Shown here: piece by piece, positions 47,240-59,860 of the stretch
How the letters are laid out: every line of letters begins with the position of its first letter
Position numbering within the stretch: the first letter of the stretch is position 1
NCBI GenBank assembly: GCA_025200525.1
Contig: CM045762.1
Coordinates: 105,240,682 to 105,304,681 of the forward strand
Source of the DNA: Camellia lanceoleosa
Lineage: Eukaryota > Streptophyta > Magnoliopsida > Ericales > Theaceae
Direction of reading: 5' to 3'
DNA: 64,000 bases
Translations under genes and position numbers: made by a program
Notes under the pieces: generated by a model
What the model saw: only the letters and a program-made list of their open reading frames with translations
What the model was told of the DNA's origin: nothing
Database searches by the model: none

Positions 47240-48683
47240 TCACGCCCAGCAACAATGCATGGGAACCATCTCTCTCTGCCGCTTTTTCAATGTTTATGGA
47301 TGCACGTTGCCCTGTTTATCGGATTGACTTGTTGCAATGCATCTGATTTCATTGACATCCACATGATATATGGAATCAACACAACAATATTTTGATAATT
47401 AATTTAGGGTTGTTTGGGGTATCGTAAATAAGTGTATTTTTTATCTTTTTAGACTAAAAAATTGAGGAAGAAAATATGGATGTTTGGGTTAATTTTTTGA
47501 CTTTTTATGAAAAAATATGTAATAAAAAATTATAAAAATTGATTTGTAGAGAAAAATTAAAATTGAGAGTTATGCAGACGTAATTGTTGACTTTTGATGA
47601 ATAGTGTTAACTTTTTAATTTTTTAAGTAACTTTTTGACTTTTTAATTTTTTTACAATATGCCAAACTTGTTGGGTTGGTCATCAATCCACTGTAACTAC
47701 AGTCCATCCTTTTAACTTTACACAACTAACATTCGTTCACACTTTTACAACCACATAACATATCTTACAATATTGGTTACTTCCATACTATAATCATAGA
47801 TACAAAATTTAAAATATACATATTGATTAAATTCATTTACACTCCATTAAATTTAAATTTATATAATAAATTCAAGAATATTGTTCCATGTCATCTGATT
47901 ATTTCACTAAAACATTTCATTTTTTATGTAGCTTCTCCTTAATATAGTTAAATGATTTGTAATATATTAGTCGTTGAAGATTTTATCATAAGAGGAAATT
48001 TTAAATCAATTGCACAAGGGAAATTATTTTATTTTATTTTTTATTTTTTATACGTATATCATTTTTATGGGATGCAAGTCTATCAATTAGTAGTTAAAAT
48101 ATATATATATATATATATATCATATGCTTAGTGCAAATCTTATTCTATTTATTTTTTTATCAACAAAAATACTTAACGAAATCAACGATATAAAGTACAC
48201 AGAGAAAAAACATCAATAAAAAAGGCGAGTGTACAAAGCCTCATACCTAAAATCACGGGCAAAACAAAAAATATTGTTTAGGGGGGGTCAAGGTGTGTGT
48301 ATTAAAAGCATTGACTTAGTTTTGGTACATGACTAATTAAAAATATTTTTTATATATAAACATTGTGAAAACAGAATTCCATAAGAATGAAATTAAATAA
48401 ATCTAGCAAGTCATTTTTTTCATTTTATAATTTGAAATAGTTAAAAATCATCCCATTATATATTATAAAATACTGATAAAATAAAACATTAGTGAGTGAT
48501 TTTATAAAATAAGTATCATCTCTTTATATATTTTATAAATAATCTCATTATATGTTATAAATGATCATGAAATATAACGATAAGATTTTAATTTTCCAAA
48601 ACTTGGGAGGCCACTACCTGTCCTCATATTAGTTCCGCTCCCACTGACACCGAAAGACAAGACCCAATCATATGTAAAACACC
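47240..48683. other. AT-rich spacer
   Basis: No gene seen. It contains (AT)n at 48101-48120. At 47409-47690 several GACTTTTTAATTTTT words may be a decayed hAT-type MITE (GTTTGGGGTAT and ATATGCCAAACTTG as possible ends). I could not establish a TSD. Confidence 0.5.
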
Positions 48684-48684
48684 G

Positions 48685-48844
48685 AATAATATTAGGGATC
48701 ATGAAAAATAATATCATGAAATGCATCATGAAAATTTTTCATCATTTGATTAATGTATGTGTTTTATTATATGTATAATCTAAAGGTAGAGAATCTTCTA
48801 TGATCATTTTCATGATATTTTTTTCATGATCCCTAACATTACTC
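48685..48844. mobile_element. MITE copy B (about 160 bp)
   Basis: The inverted ends TTAGGGATCATGAAAAATA and, read inward, TTAGGGATCATGAAAAAAAT extend for over 30 bp and include ATATCATGAAA. Same family as copy A 1.6 kb to the left, but with better preserved termini. Confidence 0.8.
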
Positions 48845-48845
48845 G

Positions 48846-49505
48846 TAAAATACCATGCAATCTTATTCTATACGTAGCTTAGTAAAATTAATGCATAATA
48901 CAATTATTTTAACTTCTCCCATAAGCTATTTCCATCTGATAGATGAGTGATTAACCAGGCAGCTTACACAAATACAACCCCTTGGATCCATCGTTGCATT
49001 AACTAGGTTTCTTAGTAATTTAGCCAAAGACTACAGTTTAGTTAGTTAGTTCGTTAGGCCCATATTCATGCCGAATTACGAACCGAAAGAATAAAAGTAG
49101 AGCTTAATCAACCTCCTAATTAATTAATTAATTATATCATATTATATAATATGATATAAACTTAGTCAATTCCTTGTTACCGACATTCCTTGGTACAGTT
49201 AAGCTTCTTTTAGAAGTTGGTTTGTTTGGTTTCTTAATTTAGGCTTTGACATAAGGTTTTTTAGTTGTTTTAGTCACAAAAAAAAAATAAATAAATAAAA
49301 AATAAAACAAAACAACACAAAACAAAACAAAACAAAATAGGTTAAAAAGTCAATAAAACAAAATGTCACATCTAAACCATAATCATTTTATTTTTTCTCC
49401 CACAAAAGTCAAAAAAGCCAAAAAACTCATTCCAAACGAGAACCCTAGGTTAAAATAGCCAAAAAGCTAAAAACTCAACTCACATTCCAAATGAAAGCTT
49501 ACTCA
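48846..49505. other. AT-rich spacer
   Basis: No gene seen. It includes A-rich AAAACAAAAC runs at 49300-49340 and hAT-MITE-like words (TTGGTTTGTTTGGTTT at 49217; CATTCCAAACGAG at 49429). I could not delimit these as an element. Confidence 0.4.
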
Positions 49506-50031
49506 CTATTTGTTTAGATAAAAAATATTTTTCAATTTAAAATATTTTTTATAGATTTTTTTTTTCTCTAAAAAATATTTTTCATTTGTATTAGTATTGG
49601 TGGTAGTGGTGGTGACAGAGTAGGGTGGAGATGGAGATGTTGGGGTGATGGTGGTGGTAGCGATGGTGGTGGTGGCGATAGCAGTGGTGGCCGTAGTGGC
49701 AACAGTAGTAGTGTAGTGGTGATAGTGATGTGGTGGAGGTAGTGGTGGCAGGGTAGGGGAGGGGGTGGCAGCGACAGTGGTGATGTTGGTCATGGCCGTA
49801 GTGGTGGTAGTGGAAGTAATGGTAGAGGTGATAGTGTGGTGGCATTGGTAAATTTTAATTCGTAAAATATTTTTTATTTTTTAAAAGTGAAAAATATTTT
49901 TCGTCCAAATAAACTTGTACTTTTCGTTAATCATGAAAAATATTTTCCATTAATTTTTGTTTTCGATTCTGCCAAACTCCAAAAAATGCAAAAAATATAT
50001 TTTGAAAAATATATTCTATCCAAACAAACAG
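49506..50031. mobile_element. Inverted-repeat element with an expanded GGT-rich core
   Basis: The left end CTATTTGTTTAGATAAAAAA and the right end read inward CTGTTTGTTTGGATAGAATA, followed in both by ATATTTTTCA, form imperfect terminal repeats of about 45 bp. A second inner right end (to 49914, TTTTTCGTCCAAATAAAC) suggests nested or duplicated termini. The core 49598-49850 is a GGT/GTG/GGC-rich minisatellite. Frames in it are low-complexity and not genes. Confidence 0.55.
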
Positions 50032-50531
50032 TTTTCAGTGATTTAGAAAATATATATATACGTCAAATTTCTTTACTTTTTAAATTAATTTCGGCTGGAT
50101 GATTTTAGAAATTTTATTTTTTCTAAAAAATAATTTTATTTATAAAAAAAAAAAAGAGAGTTCATAAACAATAAAAATAAGCTAATTTTTGTAAACACTT
50201 TTGACAAAATTTATTTTTACCTTTAGTTAATTTTTTTTTTAATTGACTCACTTTAAAAAAAATTAAATTATAATCATCTAGTTGAGATGTTCCTAGAAAA
50301 TTAAAATTGAAAACAAAATAAAATGGACTTTAAATTTTGAGAAATAACAATTCAATGCATATTTTGAAAGTTAATTACAAATCAGTTATAAAGTTTACAA
50401 ATATTAATAATTAAAATTTTAAACTTATTCATGAATTTGTAATAATTTTGTAAAACCATAATTTCCCCTTTAAATTTAGCCAAATCAAATTTTTGTCATG
50501 CCATAATTACCATAACTGGGGCAGAACTGAC
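50032..50531. other. AT-rich spacer left of CACTA 3
   Basis: No gene or paired repeat seen. Confidence 0.5.
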
Positions 50532-50809
50532 GCTCACTACAAGAAAACACACTTTTGGCTACCACTTTTGGCTACCAAAACAAATTTAGTCGCCAAAAGT
50601 GTGGGAATTGGCTACCAAAATTAATTTTAGTCGGCAAAAGTCAACTTTTTAGCTACTAATTTTTTTTTGTAGGGGAATGTTGATTATTGGCTACTAAAAA
50701 AAATTTAGTACCAAAGGATATTACAATTGGCTACTAAGAAAATTTTTAGTAGGTGAACATACCCCACTTGGCGACTAAAAAAAAATTTAGCAGCCGTAGA
50801 GGTACCTTT

Positions 50810-51370
50810 AGCTACTAAATTGTTTAGTAGCCGAATGAAAATAAAAAAATTAATTTTTAATCTTTGCCGACCAAATTTTTGGTCGCGAAATGTCAAGTTT
50901 CGGCGACCAAATTTATTTTAGTCGCTAAAACTCTACTTTCGGCTACTAAATCTTTGGTAGCCGAATGAAAATAAAAAAAATTAATTTTTAATCTTTCCCG
51001 ACCAAAGTTTTGGTCGCCAAATGTCAAGTTTTCTCGACCAAATTTATTTTAGTCGCTAAAAACCTACTTTCGGCTACTAAATCTTTGGTAGCCGAATGAA
51101 AATAAAAAAAATTAATTTTTAATCTTTCCCGACCAAAGTTTTGGTCGCCAAATGTCAAGTTTTCGAGACCAAATTTATTTTAGTTGCTAAAAACCTACTT
51201 TCGGCTACTAAATCTTTGGTAGCCGAATGAAAATAAAAAAAAAATTAATTTTTAATCTTTCCCGACCAAAGTTTTGGTCGCCATATGTCAAGTTTCGGCG
51301 ACCAAATTTATTTTAGTCGCTAAAAATCTATTTTCGGCTACTAAATCTTTGGTAGCCGAATGAAAATAAA
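50810..51370. repeat. 131-bp tandem array in the left subterminal block of CACTA 3
   Basis: GCTACTAAAT words start at 50811, 50942, 51073 and 51204 with near-exact 131-bp spacing, and again at 51337 (133 bp). Each unit has GGTAGCCGAATGAAAATAAA, a run of A, TTAATTTTTAATCTTTCCCG, then GACCAAAGTTTTGGTCGCCA and GACCAAATTTATTTTAGT. Internal units are nearly identical. Confidence 0.93.
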
Positions 51371-52689
51371 AAAAATTAATTATTTATATTTATATTTATA
51401 TTTTCATTTTTATTTTCATTTTTATGAAGAGGTTGTACACCCACCATCCAAAAATATTAATTTTTTAAAAAAATTAATTATTAAAATAATATGAATTTCT
51501 TATTTTGTCCTTTTTTTAAATCCATTAATAATAAAAAATTTACAATTATGACAATTGATATTTCTAAAAATATATACTATCAAAAGGTAATTTTGATAAA
51601 TTAATATTTTTAAAATGTAATAAATGTATTATAAAAAGAAATGAAATTCTAAAAATAGACTATTATTTTGAGATGAAAAGTACAATTAAACTATTTATAT
51701 TTTTTACATCATCATATTTCAATAACACTAATAAATTAAGAATAAATCAAAATTCACAAATAAAAGACAAAATATCCCAATTATTTATCATTTCAATAAA
51801 TTTTTCAATATTATTACCAGTACTAATAGAAGACAAAATATCCCAATTATTTGTAAGACTTATTGATATTATTTCAGATTTTAAAATTTTCCTTAATTTT
51901 TTAATAATTAATTTTTTCAACTTTTTAAAATTATTTTTACGTTATACACGGTTAACAATAATCAAACACTATTGTTAATTTAAATTTGGAGGGAGACATT
52001 TCTAATTTAAATTTGAGGGATTTATAAAAGTAATTGGCGACTAAAAAAACACGGGTTGAACTGGCTCAGAATTTTTTTTTCCTTCTTTTATTTTTAATTT
52101 TCTTTCTTTCTTTTCTTTCTTATTTTATATATATATATATATATAATATAAGAATACAAGAATATAAAATTTTTAAATATATTATTATATTTTTCAGTAA
52201 AAAAAATATTATGACAAATATTTAAGATAATTTAATATTTGTAATTTATAATTTTATTACTTATATTTTTATTTAAATATAATTTTAATATATTCGTTAC
52301 TTTTATTTAAAAAAATTTTAAATAATGAATTTTGTTTGTAACTTTTAATATATTTTTTTAATTCATTATTTACCGACTAAATTTTAGTCGACGATTAGTC
52401 TTACAAAATTGAAAATTTGTGCTTCAGACTTTTGAGGGAAACTTCGGAATGCTTTAACTTGAACTACCTGACATATTATTTCTTTCCTTTCCATTGCACT
52501 TGTGTTACATGGACCATTATCCCTCCCACCTCTGGTTTAGTAGTTCATATTCAAACCATGGGTTTTCATTCAATAGTTGATATCCGAAACACCAATGGTG
52601 TGGAAATGTGAACTGAGCAAAAATGACCAATAGTGTGGAAGCTTCTCATATTTGATAGCAGAGTGGTTTTCTGCTTCTCATATCAAGGG

Positions 52690-52752
52690 GGAGATCCAAT
52701 GGTGGACAAGGTGTTTGATGAAATGCCTCAAAGAATAACTCATCTTAATTGC
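52690..52752 (+). pseudogene. Captured pentatricopeptide-repeat fragment
   Basis: GDPMVDKVFDEMPQR followed by ITHLNC is the signature helix of plant PLS-type PPR proteins (KVFDEMPQRN..SWN). PPR proteins bind organellar RNA. Only about one half-repeat is recognisable and no flanking PPRs are seen, so this is a small captured or decayed piece. Confidence 0.5.
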
Positions 52753-52859
52753 AAATCAACTTTACATAGTGTTAGTATGATTTGATATCAAACCTTTCAC
52801 GCTAGAGTCAGTCCATTAGATCATGTCAAATATTTGGGACACTAAACAAGCTTAGTTAT

Positions 52860-53785
52860 AGATTAATTGAGAGAGAGAGAGAGAGAGCATGTCTGTTTCT
52901 CTCTCTCATTTTCTCTCTGTCTCTCGCATATCTTTCTTCTCTCTATCTCTCTCATCTGTCTTCTCTCTCTATCTCGCGCTCATCTTTCTTCTCTCTATCT
53001 CTCTCATCATTTACTTTCGGCTCAAAATTGATCCGAAATGTCCTGGACTGCGATGAACTTGGGACATTAAGCATTGTGGATCAAACACTTATAATTGGAA
53101 GTATGTCATCTTTCCATTGTTTTTGAAATTACGATGACTCATTGATGAATTAATTTGATTTATTTTTATTTTTTTTGAGATTACGATGACTCATTGATGA
53201 ATTTAACAAGCATGATCTATTTTTCACATCTCTTTCTCTCTCTCTCTCTGCTCTCTCTCTGTATATCTCTTTCTCTCTTTATCTCTCTCACTTATCACTC
53301 TTCTCTCTTCCTTTCTCTCTATGCGACTGTTTGTCTCTCACTCTTCTCTCTCTCTCTCTCTTCTTTCTATGTGTCTATCTGTCTGTTTATCTCTTTCCCC
53401 CATTATGTTCACATTGCTCACTCTCTCCCTCATCTCTGTGTCTCTCTGTGTCTCTCACTCATCTCTCTTCTCACCACCCATCTCCTCTACCACCTTCACC
53501 ACTACTGCAAACACCATTCCACCACCACTCTTACTTCTACTGTCGCTACTTCACCTCTACGACTACCATTACTACTACTATCGCTACCACTCTACTACCA
53601 CCACTACTACTACTGCTACTGCTACTACTACCATTACCTCTCTTTCACCCTTGCCACTTCATTTACACCACCACTACCACAACTTCACCACTAATCTCTT
53701 TCGCCATCACCATCACCACCACCACCACCATCATCTCTTATCCATCACCTTCACTACTACTGCCGCTCCTTTTCCTCTACTATAA
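52860..53785. repeat. CT-rich and CCA/ACT-rich low-complexity tract
   Basis: TCTC microsatellites at 52868-53010 and 53225-53480 are followed by a CAC/CCA/TAC trinucleotide-like stretch (53480-53780). The latter gives long Thr/His/Ser/Leu frames in all three plus frames. Open frames here reflect composition and are not proposed as genes. Confidence 0.85.
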
Positions 53786-54284
53786 AAAATTAGTTCATGA
53801 TATTTAGTAATAAAAAAAAAGGCCGCAGAAAAATATTTGTCATTGACTACAGAAAATTAACTTTTATTTAAATATCATTTTAATATATTTGTTACTTTTA
53901 TTTAAATTTTTTTTAAAATAATGAATTTTTTTGTTACTCTCTATTTTTCTATATGTCTCTCTCTCTCTCTGTCTCCCTGTCTCTCTCTCTCTACCAAATA
54001 AAAAAATTTAATAATTTTTTATTCATTAAAATAAATATGAAACAAATACATTTTCAACCTTATTAAATGAAAAAAAAAATTCATTAAGTATAAAATAAAA
54101 TTATTTTAATAAAAAATAATTTTTTTAACAACGACATCCTCTGTTGCGAAAAAAAAAATATTTTATTATTTAAATATTCATTTATAATGAAAAAAAATAA
54201 AAATAAAAAATTCCCAACCTCAAACCCAAAATCCCCTCTCCCAAATTCCCGCTCGGGTCCCCCCAAATTCCCGCTCTTTTGTCC

Positions 54285-54474
54285 CTGATATATATATATA
54301 TATGCATATGCTTGTCTTAGGGTTTCACATACACACATCTGAAAGCCTCCCACACTCACCTCACGCCGCTCCTCTCTCTCTCTCTCGCCACTGGTCTGGC
54401 CCTCTCTCTTCCCTCCGTCACCGGCGATCCTCCCTCCGTCACCGACGATCCTCTATCCTCTCACACTCACGCCG

Positions 54475-54524
<50 letters not shown>

Positions 54525-54645
54525 CACTGGTCTGTGGCTCTCTTCCCTCCATCACCGCCGCGCCTCCCTCCATCACCGGCGATCCTCCCTCCATCACCGA
54601 CGATCCTCCCTCAGTCACCACCGTGCCTCCAATCTCTGTTTAGGT
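54285..54645 (+). promoter_or_regulatory. Promoter and leader-like region inside CACTA 3
   Basis: (TA)n at 54288-54303 is followed by CTTAGGGTTTCACATACAC and then CT-rich sequence, including a (TC)n run at 54475-54522. GGCGATCCTCCCTCCRTCACC-like words recur in two clusters (54420-54460 and 54550-54620). The structure is typical of a plant TATA region plus 5' untranslated leader, likely captured with a gene 5' end. GTATCTCTC at 54642 could be the first donor site. Confidence 0.45.
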
Positions 54646-55477
54646 ATCTCTCTCTCTCTCAGCTGGATTTTTGTTTTTTTTGAATCTATTTTATGTAGAT
54701 ATATAGATCTGTTTTTTTTTTTGAATCTATTTTATATTGAACCTTCTTAGAGTTTTTTTTTTTAGATCTTTTATATTGAACCTTCTATATAGATCTGTTT
54801 TTTTTTTTTTTAAATTTATACTCTAGTGTTTACAAATTCCTTGTGTATGTGTATAGATCTGTTTTTTTTTATATTGAACCTTCTATCGTCAACGCTATGT
54901 ATACACTAGAGTGTTTGGATCTGTTTTTACTATACAATAACTTAGCAATTTGAAGTTTGGAAGTCACAAGTTGAATTGGAAATTTGAGCTATGTATTTGT
55001 AAACACTAGAGTATAAATTTAAAAAAAAAAAAAAAACAGATCTATACACTAGATTTTATGAATTACAAAAAAACAGATCTATACACTAGAGTGTTTACAA
55101 ACAGATCTTTTATATTGAACCTTCTATCGTCAATGCTATGTATTTGGAAATTTGAGCTAATTATACACTAGATTTTATGAATTGTGATCTCAGTTTTTGG
55201 CTAGGGTTTCTGTCTTAATACATTTCGAATTCCTTGTGTATGTGTGTGTGTGTTTTTTTTGGATTGAATGCTTTTGCTTAATTATGGACAAGTTCTATTG
55301 ATCGATTTTCAATCTGAATAGTTCCAATTCACTCTTCTCTATTGGGATTATTATTATTATTTAGGAACACAATTCAATTTTTGAGGAGTGTGTAACCTGA
55401 AGAAGTAATTGTGATTTAAAACCCAAGGACCTTTGTTTTAAAATGTCACTAACGAAATTGCTTTACTTGATGCTATG

Positions 55478-55509
<32 letters not shown>

Positions 55510-56816
55510 ATAGTAGCAATTAGATTCTTTTACATTTACCTTTCAATTTCAAGTATTTCTTGTATATCTAAGGTATGAATGGCATCATACAAAAATTGTG
55601 TAATGGAGAAAGCTATTAAAAACAAAGTTACTAAAAACAGAATCTAACAAAGATAAATTGATATAAAATTATTTGAGATGGTTTTTCCGTGCATAAAAAT
55701 ACCAATTAACACCTTGGGAAAGTGTAAATAGAAATATGATTAAGGTTGAAGATGCCAAAAGGAAAGAAGGTTGACCAATAAGTATTGGTTAAGGATGTGA
55801 GAAAGGACATTATTGCCTTAGATTTAATTGATGGGCTTAAACATTGATGGGCTTAGATTTAATAGAAATATAATTATGAATTAAATGTGACATTTTGCTT
55901 GTCTTTATTAGATATTCTAACTAAAACTTGTCAAACAGGGCCATTGACAACGATGTATGGTGGCGATTGAAAGATAAAGAATACATGACTACCATCATCA
56001 TTATATCTTATACCGGATTATTGGTTAAAATCAAAAAATTCTCTTAATTTATTTTTTTATTATATATATTAATTAAACTTTAATAAAGATAAAATTATGA
56101 ACATAAATAATAAAAATTAAAAAATATATAAATTAAGGCCAAATCAAATTTTACACACTAGTATGGCAGGTGTTCAGTATGGCAGGTGTTCAGTATCGAT
56201 GGCAAGTGTTCAGTATCGATGGGGAGAGGGGTAAATTTTTGTGCTGTCTTATTTTATTCTAATCCTTACTTGTTAATTACCCCATAATTTTATGTTGTTC
56301 ACTCCTTTCTGGAGCCTCAAAGATTGAAGTCTAAGGCATTTACACACTATTCCATTAGAAAATGAATAACACAAGTTTTTTTTGTTAGTTGTGGAATCAT
56401 TTTAGGTGACCCAACCAGTTGGTTGATTGGGAAGGATGGATGAATGAATAACTTGAATCCCTTAGCAAGGAGCCTTATGGAAGATCATATATGATATAAA
56501 AAAACCTTATTTTTCTTTCAATCTAAATGATGTTTAAAGATTTATTTATGTTAATAGAAACCTGGACCATTAGGTTCCATGGCCTTGTTAGGGATTTGAT
56601 CAAATGTGGAGACACACGCTCAAATTTGGAAGGTACTTAGTGCTCACAATTCGGTCATTAGCCAACTGCGATTTCTTTTTATATGTTGTGTAGGTGCATA
56701 GAGATGAATTTTTTTACCTTGTTGTTAGTGCAGTTAACAGTGTTGTTGGCTCCTCATATTGATGCACTTTATGGATGATTCATTAATTAAACAGGCTTAT
56801 ATAACAATCTTAACTC

Positions 56817-57171
56817 ATGACATCACAAGCTTTGAGGAGAAGACTCCACCATGGGGATGTTGATGGGAAAAGACATGAACATTTGGAGACATCAGGGCTA
56901 GATGGTTTGGATGAACCTTTACTTGGGAATCATGATTATGATGAGACATGCTCAGAGGTGAGTCTTCATGTTTCTGTCTTCCTTCTTTAGTCTTTTAATC
57001 CTTTTATCCCTCTGTATTTTGTACTTGGTTTTTGGTTAACTAGGATGGAAGTATTGTGAATAAAAATGTTGTTTTATATGATTGATAGCTATCTATATTA
57101 TAGGGATCCACACTTGCAGATATTTGGGACGATGAACAAAAGAGGGAACACCACCATTGGACACTTTTTTT
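56817..57171 (+). pseudogene. Captured first exons of an ELMO-domain-like gene
   Basis: Exon 1 (56817-56957, 47 codons, ATG start, donor GAG|GTGAGT) reads MTSQALRRRLHHGDVDGKR, then SGLDGLDEPLLGNHDYDET. Exon 2 starts at 57104 after ATTATAG, reads GSTLADIWDDEQKREHHHWT and LFF, then hits TAG in a T-rich tract. I recall this N-terminus (RRRLHHGDVDG, DEPLLG, IWDDE.K..HHWTLLF) from plant ELMO-domain proteins, ahead of their membrane-proximal region. The ELMO domain itself is absent. Both exon frames are intact, so capture or decay is recent. Confidence 0.6.
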
Positions 57172-58289
57172 TTAGCCTATCCATTGAAAAGGAGGCTAGA
57201 TCAATTAGTTGGACTCTCATGGAATTACACAATAGCATATAAATAGATCATAAATTTTATCAGCTAATCAGCTTCCCTTTTATTTTATATTATCTGGTTT
57301 GAGGATCATTACCATGCAACTGTGTTGCTAAACTATATATTTTTGACATGCAAAGACATTGAATTGAAGGGGATTAATAATTGTGTTTAGTGTGGTGTGA
57401 TATTTATAGTGCCATTAAATGAAATGAAAAAAAAAATATTTATAGTGCGCTATTCATTTTTCAAGTAGTTTGGGTATGGTTGCATCCTCAACAATTAAGG
57501 TGTAGAATTAAGTCTTTCGTCATTTCATGTACTTTTGATAACTGTATCTGGGAGAAAATCCATTTTGCCCCTTTCATATTTTGATAATGGGTATGTGGAT
57601 TTCAACCAACCAAATCATTTTTGAAGTTTTAAGTTTTGTTTTGTTTTTTGTTTGTTTGTTTGTTTTTTTTTTTTAAACTCTTGTTCATATAGATATGTGT
57701 ATTTCAACCAACCAAATCATACTTGAAGTTTTAATTCCTTTTTTTTTAAACTCTTGTTCATTTAGATATGTGTATGTATTTATCGGAAGAATCTTTATAT
57801 AGGACATGTCATATGTAGTTATATATGACAAATTCTTTTCGGAATTTTTTGAAGGACTTGGTTGTACTCAGTGCATGTGTTCATTATTGATTTCATATGG
57901 AGAAAGAGTGAGTTTTTAACGACTTGGTACTAATATTGTTTCATATTTAGTTATTGATTTGTCATTGAAATCTATGGGTTTTGTTTTTTTATTATATATA
58001 ATTATTAGTCACAATTGGGTTTGTGTAATTGTTATTGTTAATCCTCAAGAAATGGATAAGAGAAGATTTTATTTATTTATTTTCATTTTCTTTTCCCAAG
58101 ATCCAAACACTGTATGTTTGGCTAAAATATGAATGTAACATTCAAAAAATAATGGTAAATTAATGATAAATTATATAAATATTAATAATAATAATAATTT
58201 TTTCATTCGTATTATATAAACTAATGGTAGATACAGATATAGGATTATTTTATAGATATAGGATTTTGGAATTAGAGATAATTTACGGT

Positions 58290-58420
58290 GTCCATCTGTA
58301 TGCATGTCAAAATTTACCAAGGATGCATGTCAAAATTTACTCTCCGATGTATGTCAAAATTTTCATCTACTCTCCAATGTATGTCAAAATTTACTTACTA
58401 ATTTTACTTACTAAATTTAC
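58290..58420. repeat. ATGTATGTCAAAATTTAC short tandem repeats
   Basis: The word ATGYATGTCAAAATTT occurs four times (near 58302, 58324, 58349 and 58379) with CTCTCC-type spacers. It lies in the 3' part of the CACTA 3 interior. Confidence 0.7.
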
Positions 58421-58898
58421 TCTCTATCTCTTTCGCTCTCTCTCATCACTCTCTGTCTCTTTTGCACTTGTTCAGGGTGGACTTTTCAAGGTGATAATCT
58501 AGAGATGAAATTCATCAACTTCAACAGCACCCCAGTTATAACCATGTGTTTACTTTGAAGTCCATTGCTATAAAGAAGTCCAATGCATGCTGTGAACATG
58601 TTAGAATCTGCATAATTCTAGTGTTGGTGCTATTTATGGCGAACTATATGATATCCAATGGCACTACATATTAATTGACATATTGTCTGTTGACTCCATG
58701 TTGTTATGTGTTCAGATGGACATATGTAAAGCTAAAATTTACCACATTAACATGGCATTTTTGACATTAGGGGCAGGTACTCTGAACTGTTACACTTCTA
58801 ACTTTCAGAGTGGTGTCTTTGTACTGTGTGCATGACACTTGTCTCCACTGTCCCGCCATCTGTTTGGACATCTGTAGAGGAGTCTGCTGTTATAACTT

Positions 58899-59018
58899 GA
58901 AAATTGTATAGATGAGTTCAATTTATTTTGGGTTGGATGAAAATTGTATAGATGAGTTCAATTTATTTTGGGTTGGATGAAAATTGTATAGATGAGTTCA
59001 ATTTATTTTAGATGAAAA
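58899..59018. repeat. Three tandem 40-bp units
   Basis: GAAAATTGTATAGATGAGTT followed by CAATTTATTTTGGGTTGGAT repeats at 58899, 58939 and 58979. The first two are identical and the third diverges at its end. GTATACAATTTGAT words follow at 59130-59225. Confidence 0.92.
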
Positions 59019-59254
59019 TTGTCTGCTGAATTCCATCGTAATTCACAGAAAAAATGTATACAATTTGGGTTGGATTGTATTTGATGGTGTTTGTATGGAA
59101 TTATTATTTTGGGTTGGATTTATTTGATTTGTATACAATTTGATGTTAATTGAATTAATTTTTGTATACAATTTGATTTGATTTGTATACAATTTATTAA
59201 TTATTTGATTTGTATACAATTTGATGTTAATTGAAAAAAAAAAAAAAAAAGTGA

Positions 59255-59860
59255 ATTTGTTAGTGACTAAATATTTGGTAGCCATAAAGAATCCAAGAAT
59301 CCAAAAATAAATGAAGACTTTTGGCTACCAAATGGTTAGTAGCCAAAAGGTTAATAAAATGAAAAATAAAATTTTTGGCGACTAAATTCTTTAGTCCCTA
59401 AATGTAGTAATGTTGTGACTAAAACTTATTCGACAAAAAGTTTTAGTCATTTGAAAATCTATTTTATTTTAATTTAACACTTTTGGCGACTAAATATTTA
59501 GTCGCCAAAACATACCCTTTCGACTACTCGAGTTTGGTAGCGAATGTTCACTTTTGGCGACTAAATATTTAGTCGCCAAAACATACCCTTTCCCGACTAT
59601 TCAGAGTTTGGTAGCCGAATGTTCACTTTTGGCGACTAATATTTTAGTCGCCAAAAGATAACCTTTGCCGACTAACCGAGTTTAGTAGCCAAAACGTTCA
59701 TTTTCAGCGACCAAAAATAGTTTAGTCGCCAATACTATCGTCGACAGGTTATAGGCGACGACTTTGGCGACCAAAAATATTAGTCGGTAATTGGTTTCGG
59801 CGACCAAAAATGGGGCTTTTGGCGACCAATATTTTGGTCGCCAAAAGTGGCATTTCCTGT
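59255..59860. repeat. Right subterminal block of CACTA 3
   Basis: Alternating GGCGACTAAA / TTTAGTCGCC words occur, with a tandem unit of about 75-80 bp (CACTTTTGGCGACTAA ... AGTTTGGTAGCCGAATGTT) repeated about three times at 59480-59700. The block then ends in GGCGACCAATATTTTGGTCG just inside the terminus. Confidence 0.88.

Noticed and set aside
49591..49845. His/Tyr-rich and Thr-rich minus-strand frames
   Set aside because: They come from the GGT/GTG minisatellite, with no non-repetitive sequence, splice sites or start context.
53194..53807. Three overlapping frames of over 150 codons (Ser/Leu/Thr/His-rich)
   Set aside because: All three plus frames are open at once across CT- and CCA-rich low-complexity DNA, the sign of composition and not coding.
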